Source: a virus
Reading direction: 5' to 3' (one strand)
IMG/VR virus record: IMGVR_UViG_3300038701_001150
Span: 1 to 35,409 of that record
Length of the DNA: 35,409 bases
Shown piece after piece: positions 28,256 to 35,409 of this stretch (its first letter is position 1; every line of letters starts with the position of its first letter). A program made the position numbers and the translations under genes. The notes beneath the pieces are model-generated. The model searched no databases. It saw only the letters and a program-made list of their open reading frames with translations, and was not told the DNA's origin.

Positions 28256-29770
28256 TTATTGTTTTTCCCTTACTATATTTACAGTATTTTTGGGTATTAT
28301 TCTAGATAATACTTTTTGAGCTTCTTTTGGCGGTAATTGCATTATCAATTGATTAGGGTTTCCACCTTGCTCAATTAAACGAAGAACATCTTCGGCTTTT
28401 CCTCTAGCGATATATTTCTGCCCTTGCCTAGCGACAGTCCCCACCGCTGGCAATATCCCAGTACTTAAATATCCCCCAATAACAGGTAAAGCCGTATTAC
28501 CAACACTTAAAGAGCTTCCTAAATCAAATCCAAATTTACCTAGAGTTTTTAAAATACTTTCACCTGCTGTTTGTGTCGCGGCAAAATTTAATTGCTTTAA
28601 CTCATCTTTTGTGAAACCTCTTGTCTTCTTAGGATTATTGACAAATTTTTTAAGTTCTCTTTTGAGATAATTTGCGTCACCTTCTGATTTTTTTACAATA
28701 TCAGAAATTGCATCAAACTTGCTTTTTTTTGCCCATTCAGAACGCGCCGTTTTAAGTGCATTAATGGCGTTTGGGTCATTTGTGATAATATCATCAGGTT
28801 TCACGGATGTGATCGCATCGTCCATAGCTGACATGATTTGTTTTGCTTTTCGCGCATTTACTTTATCGGTAAAATTTCCAGCAACCTCACCAAACAATTG
28901 CCGCCACTGATCAAAGCCCTCAACGGTTATATCTCCGTTTAAAACCTCTTCTTTCATATCTTCCATGAGGCCGATAACTTTATCATGTAAACGAGGATTT
29001 AGCTTTTCACTCGTTAAGGCTTCTTGCATTTGACGGTAAACATTTGCAGCGGATTGAGGTTTTAATGTCGCGCCACTTTCGCGCATGGCCTGATAGGCAG
29101 ATTGAGACCGTTGCTTGATAGCATCAGATGCAGCTTGTAATTGCTCAACATCTCTTGCTTTAAATCCTTTATACGTGTTCTCCAAACCTTTTGAAGACGA
29201 TTTTACCAAAGCACCCGCGGCAGGTACAGCCCCGCCAAAAGCACCGCCAAGAACAGCACCTTGTCCAGCAGACTCAAGCCGTACGCCTTCTTCTCCAGTG
29301 CCAAGTCCATATAGTCCGCCAGATGCCGAACCCGCAAGTGCGCCCTTACCAATACGCGCTGGCAAACCACCACTCCCAATAAAACGTGCAGTAGCGGCTC
29401 CCGCTTTTGTTCCAAGTCCGGCAATCCCTGTTCCAATTGATCCTCCTATTTCAGACCCTATAGCTGTGATAGGACGCTCTTCCCTAAATTGGCTTATGCG
29501 CCCACGCTCTTGATCTAATAACTCATTGTAGCTCTGGCCTATATCTTTACCAGATATTAATGACAAAGGCAAAGCCCCTACACCAGCAACAATTTCATCA
29601 CCAAATCCGAATGTTGCGCCTTGTAATGCCCCACGCGCTGCGCCTTCTACTGTATTCATTTGCGTGGATGTTTCAGGAAACTTTTGCGCTATCAAATCTC
29701 TGATTTGCTCTTTAGGCATATCAGGCGGAAAAGCAACAACATCTCCATTAGGCATAGTTACATTTTGCAT
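28256..29770 (-). CDS. Large ejection-type internal virion protein (504 aa)
   Basis: The N-terminus (MPNGDVVAFPPDMPKEQIRD, then LIAQKFPE) is a short fold often found at the start of phage internal proteins. A Gly/Ala-rich region (residues about 40-190, GALQGATFGFGDEIVAGVGA, SGGLYGLGTGEEGV, GAVLGGAFGGAVPAAG) with membrane-active character follows, then a long helical part. It is third of three large proteins between the tail-neck and fibre genes, the place of P22 gp7, gp20 and gp16. It would be ejected into the cell envelope. Exact equivalence to a P22 protein cannot be stated. Confidence 0.72.
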   Translation of the reverse strand: MQNVTMPNGDVVAFPPDMPKEQIRDLIAQKFPETSTQMNTVEGAARGALQGATFGFGDEIVAGVGALPLSLISGKDIGQSYNELLDQERGRISQFREERPITAIGSEIGGSIGTGIAGLGTKAGAATARFIGSGGLPARIGKGALAGSASGGLYGLGTGEEGVRLESAGQGAVLGGAFGGAVPAAGALVKSSSKGLENTYKGFKARDVEQLQAASDAIKQRSQSAYQAMRESGATLKPQSAANVYRQMQEALTSEKLNPRLHDKVIGLMEDMKEEVLNGDITVEGFDQWRQLFGEVAGNFTDKVNARKAKQIMSAMDDAITSVKPDDIITNDPNAINALKTARSEWAKKSKFDAISDIVKKSEGDANYLKRELKKFVNNPKKTRGFTKDELKQLNFAATQTAGESILKTLGKFGFDLGSSLSVGNTALPVIGGYLSTGILPAVGTVARQGQKYIARGKAEDVLRLIEQGGNPNQLIMQLPPKEAQKVLSRIIPKNTVNIVREKQ

Positions 29771-30972
29771 TATTTAAAATACTCCTGCCATGAAACCGCG
29801 CTTTTATCTTCTTGCGGCGCCTGACCTTTTATGAATTTATCTAAACCTTTAGGGTAATAACCATAATCTAATTTAAAGCCCTCTGCTGTGTTTTTTAAAG
29901 CCTGTGTTCTTATGCGCTTATAATTTTCTAAGTTATCTTTTAATTCACTTGGACTTTGCGACTGGTCTAACGCCACTCTTGCATTTTGTAATAATGATAA
30001 TTCTCTCTCTGATATAGCGCCTAATGCCCCGCCTGTAGGTGAAGCGTCACGCATGGCTTGCAATGTACTGAAAGCACTATCGGCTTGAATTGTTGATAGT
30101 GTAGCCTCAAGGTTTTTAGCCCCACTTGCAGGGATAGATGTCAAAAAAGTACCTAAACCCGCTGTCCATCCACTCGTGTTATCTATAGCCTTATCAATCG
30201 TGTCAACCATGTTTTGTGTATCATCGCGCATTGAATTAAATGCCAATTCTGCTTTTGGCATTGCTTTTTGTTTTTGCAAAGTTTCCTTTTGACGCTCTGC
30301 ATTTAATTTAGCATTTTCCATTTCAACCTTACGGACATCTGCCAAATAATCAGCCATAGCCCTTTCGCGTGTTACAGGTGATAAACTACTTAAGTCTGGC
30401 TTCGTAGGAGCAGGCAATCCCATCTGTGTAGGATCAACCATCATATTATCTTGTAATGGCGGTAAATAATCCTCATTGGCCATATTATAAGCACCGTCAC
30501 CCGCAACATCCGCAAAGCCAAATTCGCTTGGCTGCCCCATACGAGGCAATGGGATTTGCGATGCACCAACTTCAGGAACAATGCCCTGCCCGCGCATAAC
30601 GCTAGGTGGTTGATTTATAACTTGCGATGGATTTGCACCCATAAGGTCAAAATAAGATTGATTTGTGACGCGGTTTCCAAGAGTATCCACCGATACTTTT
30701 GCTCTTTGCGCTATATCTGCGGCTTGAAGTTGTGCCTGTAATTCAGGCGGCAAATTCTCTACACCACCTGCTTTTATAGCTTCAGCAAGAATTTGTTGAG
30801 TGTCGTATTCCTTCGGCGCGTTTAAAACCTTTTCAGCTTGTGCAATTTGTAATTCACCAAGCTTTGACTGTTGCCCTCGCTGCTTAGCCTGCGCCATTAA
30901 CATCGCCTTTTGACGGTCATAATCCGCTTTTGATTTAATATTGCCAAACACGCTTGGATCAAGTTGAAACAT
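29770..30972 (-). CDS. Ejection-type helical virion protein (400 aa)
   Basis: The protein is mostly helical, with a Gln/Lys/Ala coiled coil at the start (RQKAMLMAQAKQRGQQSKLG) and another near residues 205-240. A conserved phage segment follows (TSGWTAGLGTFLTSIPASGA, KNLEATLSTIQADSAFSTLQ, AMRDASPTGGALGAISEREL), known from internal or DNA-transfer proteins of podoviruses. It shares a base with both flanking genes (tight coupling). It should be one of the proteins injected to form the DNA channel. Confidence 0.72.
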   Translation of the reverse strand: MFQLDPSVFGNIKSKADYDRQKAMLMAQAKQRGQQSKLGELQIAQAEKVLNAPKEYDTQQILAEAIKAGGVENLPPELQAQLQAADIAQRAKVSVDTLGNRVTNQSYFDLMGANPSQVINQPPSVMRGQGIVPEVGASQIPLPRMGQPSEFGFADVAGDGAYNMANEDYLPPLQDNMMVDPTQMGLPAPTKPDLSSLSPVTRERAMADYLADVRKVEMENAKLNAERQKETLQKQKAMPKAELAFNSMRDDTQNMVDTIDKAIDNTSGWTAGLGTFLTSIPASGAKNLEATLSTIQADSAFSTLQAMRDASPTGGALGAISERELSLLQNARVALDQSQSPSELKDNLENYKRIRTQALKNTAEGFKLDYGYYPKGLDKFIKGQAPQEDKSAVSWQEYFK

Positions 30973-32675
30973 TAAAATAAACCTCCTAATAAGCGGCTTA
31001 ATGATCCTTGAAGGATATTGCCTTCATCATCATATCCACCGCCAAAGATATTGCTTAACGCTTGGTTACGGTTGCCGATTTGAGCCGCCTGGGCTGCCGC
31101 TTGGCCTTGCGCGCCTTGGCCGATAATTGACCCTAATCCACTCGCCGCACCAAATCCTTGATTGGCAAGCCCCATTTGACGGTTGAAGTAATCATTATAA
31201 GTTTGATCTGCTAAACCTTGGCCATATTCCTGCGCGGCTTTTAACGCTGCGCCTGATTGACCCATCCCCTGTGCCGCCAGTGATCTTTCAAGGGCTTGAT
31301 TGCCTTGCTGCAATCTGAATTGATAACCGGGATCATTCTGCAACGCCTCAAGTGACGGGGCCTGTAAATTCGCCAATGCTGTTTGCCCAGCCTGTGCATA
31401 TGGGTTTAACTGCGCCGATGCTTGTTGTTGCGCTTGCTGATACAAGCGTGATATTTCATCAATATCGTCTTTTCCCTGCATGTAGCCATAAATATCGCCA
31501 CCTGCGCTTAATAGTGAACCTAGTTTCATTGGTTGTCCTCCGATAGTCAATCCCGTGTTTGCTGTTTGAAATAAATCTTGCGCGCCGCCAAGTAATCCTG
31601 TTCCCGGCTTAGCTGGCCCGAATACGTCAGGAGGTAATTGTTGGTCAAAAGAACCTAACCCCGGTATTTGTCCGCCGCCTTGCAAATAACCACCCGCGCC
31701 GCCTAAAATAGCCCCTAAGCCTGCATCTTTTAAGTTGCCAGCACCCAAGCCGCCAGACGCACCAGTTAAAGCCCCTGTGAAGGCCTGTTGGCCGACTTGG
31801 CCTAATCCTAAGCTTCCACCTATGGAAGAACCAAAACCGCCACCAAGGCCACCAAATGCCGCGCCTTTTAATGCGCTTGATAAGTCGCCACCAGACGCCA
31901 ATCCACCTAACCCGCCAGTAACCGCACCTGCAAGAGCTTGTGGTGTTGAAAACCCTGCGAGAATTGAAGATCCAAGACCGCCACTAAGGCCAGCACCAGA
32001 ACCTGCCGCAACGCCTGTCGCGGCAGGGGCAGTAAACGCACCAGCGATAGCAGGCGCTAACAATGCGCTGCCCGCAATAGTTAAAGGAAGCAATGCTGGG
32101 CCTGATACAAAGTTTTTAAGAAAAGACCCAAAACCCCTATCTTTTTTGTGTGATTGGATGTAACTATTTGATGCGTCACTATTTGATTTATTAACATCGG
32201 GTCGTCCTGAGAATAAGTTCAACTCCGCCAATGCTGCAGGCATTGCATCTTGTACAGATATACCGCGCTGGTTGGCTATATTTTGCGCCTCTTGCTGCAA
32301 AAATGATTGCGCCGCTTGGCTTTGCGCACCACTCAAATCAAATTGACCAGTACTTGGCGATATACTGGCTGAATTACCGAATAAGTCCTTTTGTTGAAAT
32401 GGCGTTCCATATCTTGAATAATCCTGCGATCTTGTAAATGGATTACCCTGATAATCTGTCCGCACGCCGTCACGGGTAAACCCATAACCACCGAACATTT
32501 GTTGAGGAGTAACACCTTCACCAAGGGTTACTCCATAATCAGCGGCATTAAATGGATTTTGTTGTGATGCAACCTTACTAGTGTCCATAAATGGAACCAA
32601 AGCACCAGCTTGATAATCACCAAAAAACTGTGGCGATAATCCTGTTTGTCTCAATTCTTGTGGTGTACTAATCAT
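30972..32675 (-). CDS. Gly/Ala-rich ejection-type protein (567 aa)
   Basis: Residues about 185-340 are very rich in Gly and Ala with hydrophobic stretches (ALLPLTIAGSALLAPAIAGA, GLGGGFGSSIGGSLGLGQ), a probable membrane-interacting part. From about residue 445 there is a recognisable phage pattern: NDPGYQFRLQQGNQALERSL, AAQGMGQSGAALKAAQEYGQ, YNDYFNRQMGLANQGFGAAS. That pattern is common in podoviral DNA-transfer or internal proteins. It overlaps the 142-aa gene by four bases. It is likely ejected with DNA. Confidence 0.72.
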   Translation of the reverse strand: MISTPQELRQTGLSPQFFGDYQAGALVPFMDTSKVASQQNPFNAADYGVTLGEGVTPQQMFGGYGFTRDGVRTDYQGNPFTRSQDYSRYGTPFQQKDLFGNSASISPSTGQFDLSGAQSQAAQSFLQQEAQNIANQRGISVQDAMPAALAELNLFSGRPDVNKSNSDASNSYIQSHKKDRGFGSFLKNFVSGPALLPLTIAGSALLAPAIAGAFTAPAATGVAAGSGAGLSGGLGSSILAGFSTPQALAGAVTGGLGGLASGGDLSSALKGAAFGGLGGGFGSSIGGSLGLGQVGQQAFTGALTGASGGLGAGNLKDAGLGAILGGAGGYLQGGGQIPGLGSFDQQLPPDVFGPAKPGTGLLGGAQDLFQTANTGLTIGGQPMKLGSLLSAGGDIYGYMQGKDDIDEISRLYQQAQQQASAQLNPYAQAGQTALANLQAPSLEALQNDPGYQFRLQQGNQALERSLAAQGMGQSGAALKAAQEYGQGLADQTYNDYFNRQMGLANQGFGAASGLGSIIGQGAQGQAAAQAAQIGNRNQALSNIFGGGYDDEGNILQGSLSRLLGGLF

Positions 32676-33100
32676 CGCGCTTCACAAACCCCTAATATTG
32701 TCGTCAATGTTGTAACCCCAGACCATGCCGGAACATAAATTCTATTTAATGCAGCATTTGCGATACCTATGCCGCCGCCTGTTGTATTTGTTACCACTGT
32801 GCAAAAACCGTTGCTGTTAATATCAAGAGGAAAGTTATCGACATATGTTGTGCCGGCCGTTGCACTTGTCGAAGTATCAGGGTCAATATCAATTCTAAAA
32901 AATACAAGGTATTGAGATAAACGATAAAACCGACCTGTAATATTAGGGGTTCCACTTATTGTTAAACCTGTAAATGATGGCAGCCATTCTTCGCCTGCAT
33001 CGCCCTCAAAATTCTGATTAAAGAATAGCGTCCACGGCAAAGTCGGTAATCCATTTTGATCTAAAACTTGCTGTTGAATAGGTGCAGGGGATACCGTCAT
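32672..33100 (-). CDS. Small tail or neck protein (142 aa)
   Basis: It lies between gp10-like and the first ejection gene with four-base overlaps on both sides. The N-terminus (PAPIQQQVLDQNGLPTLPW, then TLFFNQNFEGDAGEEWLPSF) is a pattern I know from small proteins near podoviral tail genes. The rest is beta-rich with Thr and Gly. It may be a small tail-tip or plug protein. P22 has the needle (gp26) at this position, but this protein lacks the long coiled coil of gp26. Confidence 0.62.
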   Translation of the reverse strand: MTVSPAPIQQQVLDQNGLPTLPWTLFFNQNFEGDAGEEWLPSFTGLTISGTPNITGRFYRLSQYLVFFRIDIDPDTSTSATAGTTYVDNFPLDINSNGFCTVVTNTTGGGIGIANAALNRIYVPAWSGVTTLTTILGVCEAR

Positions 33101-34491
33101 CGAAGGAAGCTCCCTGTTAATGCTTTTTTAACTTTTGCTGATATTCTGATTTTAAAAGTCATTTGCTCTGCTATTCCTAAACGCCTAAACGATACTTTCG
33201 TCAAATACTGACCTACTTTACCTATGGCGGTATTGTACCAGTTTGACCACGTTCTTGCGCCGTCTTTGGATAGCTGCAATGATATTAATGGATTTAAATC
33301 GTCAGGATTGCCGACCCCTGTTTCCATACTAATATCAAGCCGATTATAGCGCATTCTTTTGTCCATGTCACTAATATGCGTGTAAATTCTTTCACTGACG
33401 ATATTCTCCCCTGCATCGTCAAAATAATTCAAAGACATATCATAAATCTTGCCGTTACGGCGATCCCCGACAAGATGTTTACCAAAAGCAAACGTCGCGC
33501 ATTGTGCTAAGTGAGGTGATAAGTTACCATTATTATTGTAGCTTCTTTCATGCCATTGTTGCGTCGAAATATCATAAACCAGTGTTGTTTCCAAACCACC
33601 GCCTGTTAAGGCATAAAACGTATGACCATCTTCTTGATATACCCATGATGTTATTTCTTCAGGTGCAGTGGCTTTTGATATCATAATATTAATAGGCTCG
33701 TTTGATATCGGCTGCGGAATAAACCCTTGCGCTCTAAAAACGATACCCGATCCATACTTATCGCCACCAAGCCAAAACACACTGTTATCAACGTCTTGAA
33801 TAGAATGTGGCGCGACTATACCCGTTTCAGCAACTGCCCCACTAATGCGCCTAAACGGAAAGTTACTTGCTCCCGTGTTTGTCCATATCTCTGTTGTGCG
33901 TGTTCCGAATAACCAAAGCTGACCCAATGCATTTTTAACACATAAAAGCTCGTCAGGATTGCTTTCCGCTGTTGCGAAATCTAATGCATCCCATGACGTT
34001 CCATCACCTAGGGCAGATATATAAAATCGCCCCGAACCCGCGTCCGTTACAACAAAATAATTGTCAATAGCTGTTAAAAATCCAACCGTTGCGGGCAAAT
34101 CTGCATCCGTTACTCTTGCAAAGCTGTTGCTGGAATACGTCATCATATATAAATATATGCCGTCGCAAATCCCTAGTTGCGTATTATTCTCATTAATAGA
34201 AACATTACCTGTTGAGGTTAAAAGAGAACCACGGCTTGTTGTCGATCCGTCAGCAAGAACTTCATAAAGTGTTGCCCCCGCTATAAAAAAACAACGTCCA
34301 TTTGACGACGTAAAAGCTTGCCTGTTACCTAGCGCGCCTGTGTCTGCAAAATCAATCAGCCCTGGCGTTCCGTATAATGCGCTTGTTTCTTTTCCTGTTT
34401 GGTCAAATACAGGGAAAAAGTTTATCGTTCTTTGCGCATTAAAAGGTAGAGACCTTTGTTGATATGTTTCACCAACTAAACCGATTTTCAC
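33097..34491 (-). CDS. P22 gp10-like tail-hub (packaged-DNA stabilisation) protein (464 aa)
   Basis: The start (LVGETYQQRSLPFNAQRTIN, then FFPVFDQTGKETSALYGTPG) and later repeated beta strands (LWLFGTRTTEIWTNTGASNF, VFWLGGDKYGSGIVFRAQGF) match the gp10 family of P22-like phages. Gp10 forms the hexameric hub below gp4, closes the portal after packaging and carries the spikes. Length is near the 472 residues of P22 gp10. It overlaps gp4-like by four bases, giving the P22 order gp4, gp10. Confidence 0.85.
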   Translation of the reverse strand: MKIGLVGETYQQRSLPFNAQRTINFFPVFDQTGKETSALYGTPGLIDFADTGALGNRQAFTSSNGRCFFIAGATLYEVLADGSTTSRGSLLTSTGNVSINENNTQLGICDGIYLYMMTYSSNSFARVTDADLPATVGFLTAIDNYFVVTDAGSGRFYISALGDGTSWDALDFATAESNPDELLCVKNALGQLWLFGTRTTEIWTNTGASNFPFRRISGAVAETGIVAPHSIQDVDNSVFWLGGDKYGSGIVFRAQGFIPQPISNEPINIMISKATAPEEITSWVYQEDGHTFYALTGGGLETTLVYDISTQQWHERSYNNNGNLSPHLAQCATFAFGKHLVGDRRNGKIYDMSLNYFDDAGENIVSERIYTHISDMDKRMRYNRLDISMETGVGNPDDLNPLISLQLSKDGARTWSNWYNTAIGKVGQYLTKVSFRRLGIAEQMTFKIRISAKVKKALTGSFLR

Positions 34492-35180
34492 GTAAATCTC
34501 CCGGGATATAAAATATCAACATCAAGCTTTTCAATATATGTATCCAATGGAATTGAACGAGATACCGCGCTTTTAATCGCGCCTTTACTTTGCCCCGCAA
34601 TATCAAATGTAACCTGATCTACCTGAACCCCATATTCCCCGGATGTCTCAACTGCCAGATTATAAATTAATGCGCGCTCCCAGCCCGAAGGCAAATCTAT
34701 AACCGTGTCAAGTGTTGCAAATTCCGTCAAAGGCTTTTCACTGCGAATATAAACCGTTAAGCCTGCATATGGCTCGCCGTAAAACGAAATCCTATTCAAA
34801 GGATATGCTGCCTCAACCGCCATCAATTCAGGGATTGTATTTGTATCTTTATTCTGAATGCTGTCATAAACTTCAAGCGGAATTATTTTTAACGGATAAT
34901 CGGTGTTTCCCTGCCTTATAAATGCAGATAATATTTTAATAGGTCTTGTTGTGTCAAAATCACCACCCACACCCATTGTATATGTCGCCTGATCGCTAAC
35001 TAAAGGAAAGTTCTCAATCTGCCTTGAGTTTATAATAAGCTTTTCATTAACCCATGATCCGACCATAGCATTAAGCGAATATAAACCATCTATAGCCTCG
35101 TCACCTGATAATGATTCTTGCTTGGTCAAAACGCCATTTTTTTGAAATGCTTTAGTTACAATCTCGCGGGCTGTTGTCAT
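34488..35180 (-). CDS. P22 gp4-like tail accessory protein (230 aa)
   Basis: The sequence (REIVTKAFQKNGVLTKQESL, DEAIDGLYSLNAMVGSWVNE, IDLPSGWERALIYNLAVETS, then GEYGVQVDQ) fits the gp4 group, the head-completion adaptor that binds under the portal. P22 gp4 is 166 residues and also has muralytic activity; this one is longer, as in many distant relatives. I cannot see the P22 catalytic residues with certainty. ATG 35180 directly follows the stop of the 45-aa gene (TAA-ATG). Confidence 0.82.
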   Translation of the reverse strand: MTTAREIVTKAFQKNGVLTKQESLSGDEAIDGLYSLNAMVGSWVNEKLIINSRQIENFPLVSDQATYTMGVGGDFDTTRPIKILSAFIRQGNTDYPLKIIPLEVYDSIQNKDTNTIPELMAVEAAYPLNRISFYGEPYAGLTVYIRSEKPLTEFATLDTVIDLPSGWERALIYNLAVETSGEYGVQVDQVTFDIAGQSKGAIKSAVSRSIPLDTYIEKLDVDILYPGRFT

Positions 35181-35318
35181 TTATTTAGCTTTCTTTTTAG
35201 CTTTTAGCTCACTAACTTTTTCTTCCTTAACAACTACCCAGCCCGCACGCTCTAACGCCTCACGCGCTGAAACATTTGCTGTTTTTGTAATTCCATTTCT
35301 AATATATTTAATATCCAT
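35181..35318 (-). CDS. Small basic protein before gp4-like, spans the circle junction (45 aa)
   Basis: ATG 35318 with a strong Shine-Dalgarno (TAGGAGGATA) runs to TAA 35181-35183. Residues: a short start (MDIKYIRNGITKTANVSARE), a helix-strand (ALERAGWVVVKEEKVS) and a Lys/Ala-rich end (ELKAKKKAK). The stop touches the ATG of gp4-like. Short basic proteins between coat and head-completion genes are common in P22-like phages; function unknown. The 5' part is repeated at window position 1-36. Confidence 0.75.
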   Translation of the reverse strand: MDIKYIRNGITKTANVSAREALERAGWVVVKEEKVSELKAKKKAK

Positions 35319-35409
35319 GATATCCTCCTATCAACGAAGGCACTGCCATAAGCAATGCCCTCTATGATATTAAGAAAGCACACTATTCGGATATGAATAG
35401 TTTGTCTCT
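35284..35409. repeat. Right copy of terminal direct repeat
   Basis: Identical to 2-127 over 126 bases. It lets the late operon run without a break from the 108-aa gene into the 45-aa and gp4-like genes. The base before the repeat differs (T at 35283, A at 1). Confidence 0.95.

Noticed and set aside
1-35409. CRISPR array, integrase, CI-type repressor or insertion sequence
   Set aside because: No regular spaced repeats, recombinase motifs, or transposase with terminal inverted repeats were seen; temperate life is therefore not supported by this sequence.

Overview
The window is a complete or near-complete genome of a P22-like short-tailed phage (podovirus), probably infecting an alphaproteobacterium. 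The virion genes are a P22-type set: small and large terminase, P22-type portal, scaffold, coat, gp4-like and gp10-like tail-neck proteins, three large ejection-type proteins, a tail fibre with a head-binding-like N-terminus and a large sialidase-like spike. The host guess rests on two genes whose relatives are essentially alphaproteobacterial: a GcrA-type transcription regulator and a GapR/UPF0335 nucleoid protein. The first 127 bases recur at the right end (2-127 equals 35284-35409), so the molecule closes to a circle of about 35,282 bp. This suggests a circularly permuted genome or an assembly overlap. I saw no integrase, CI-type repressor, polymerase, helicase, tRNA or CRISPR array.

Layout. 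Late genes lie on the minus strand and run through the circle junction: a 95-aa protein (6563), a 12-codon mini-gene, TerS, TerL, portal, scaffold, coat, a 108-aa virion-type protein, a 45-aa protein across the junction, gp4-like, gp10-like, a 142-aa protein, three ejection-type proteins, tail fibre, DUF4376, DUF1353, holin-like and second membrane protein, M15 endolysin, a 68-aa protein, nested Rz/Rz1 spanins, the spike and a 117-aa protein ending at 19798. A two-gene plus-strand island (HD phosphohydrolase and HNH nuclease, 23877-24804) interrupts this block. About 700 bp at 6564-7259 separates late genes from the left early genes. It holds a strong minus-strand terminator, three exact TATAAT boxes without good -35 elements, a 43-aa gene, several hairpins and a perfect Shine-Dalgarno/anti-Shine-Dalgarno sequence.

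Early genes diverge from 13411-13507. Leftward (minus) are an IbrB-like ParB/Srx protein with a large C-terminal extension, an IbrA-like PAPS-reductase-family protein and a strong terminator. Beyond it are two replication-type genes (O-like and P-like by position), a small lipoprotein, three small unknown genes, an amber-interrupted ORF and the GcrA homologue. Rightward (plus) are a DGQHR-domain protein, an Erf annealing protein, a truncated HNH gene, NinB, GapR, an SSB-tail protein, a winged-helix protein, RusA and then about ten small unknown genes, many joined by ATGA stop/start overlaps. Early and late blocks meet at 19798-19801, where the two stop codons share TTAA.

How it fits together. 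Erf, NinB, RusA and the SSB-tail protein form a recombination module, and the O/P-like pair probably recruits the host replisome. Three early promoters share AAAAACTATTTGACA, and four genes share a TAACGAAAGG ribosome-binding leader, which suggests one regulon. The GcrA homologue, with a second helix-turn-helix, is a candidate activator of the TATAAT-only promoters. The most unusual unit is the divergent IbrB-like/IbrA-like pair beside a DGQHR protein: two ParB/Srx-type or DGQHR-type proteins plus a sulfur-transfer-type PP-loop enzyme, with no known role in phages.
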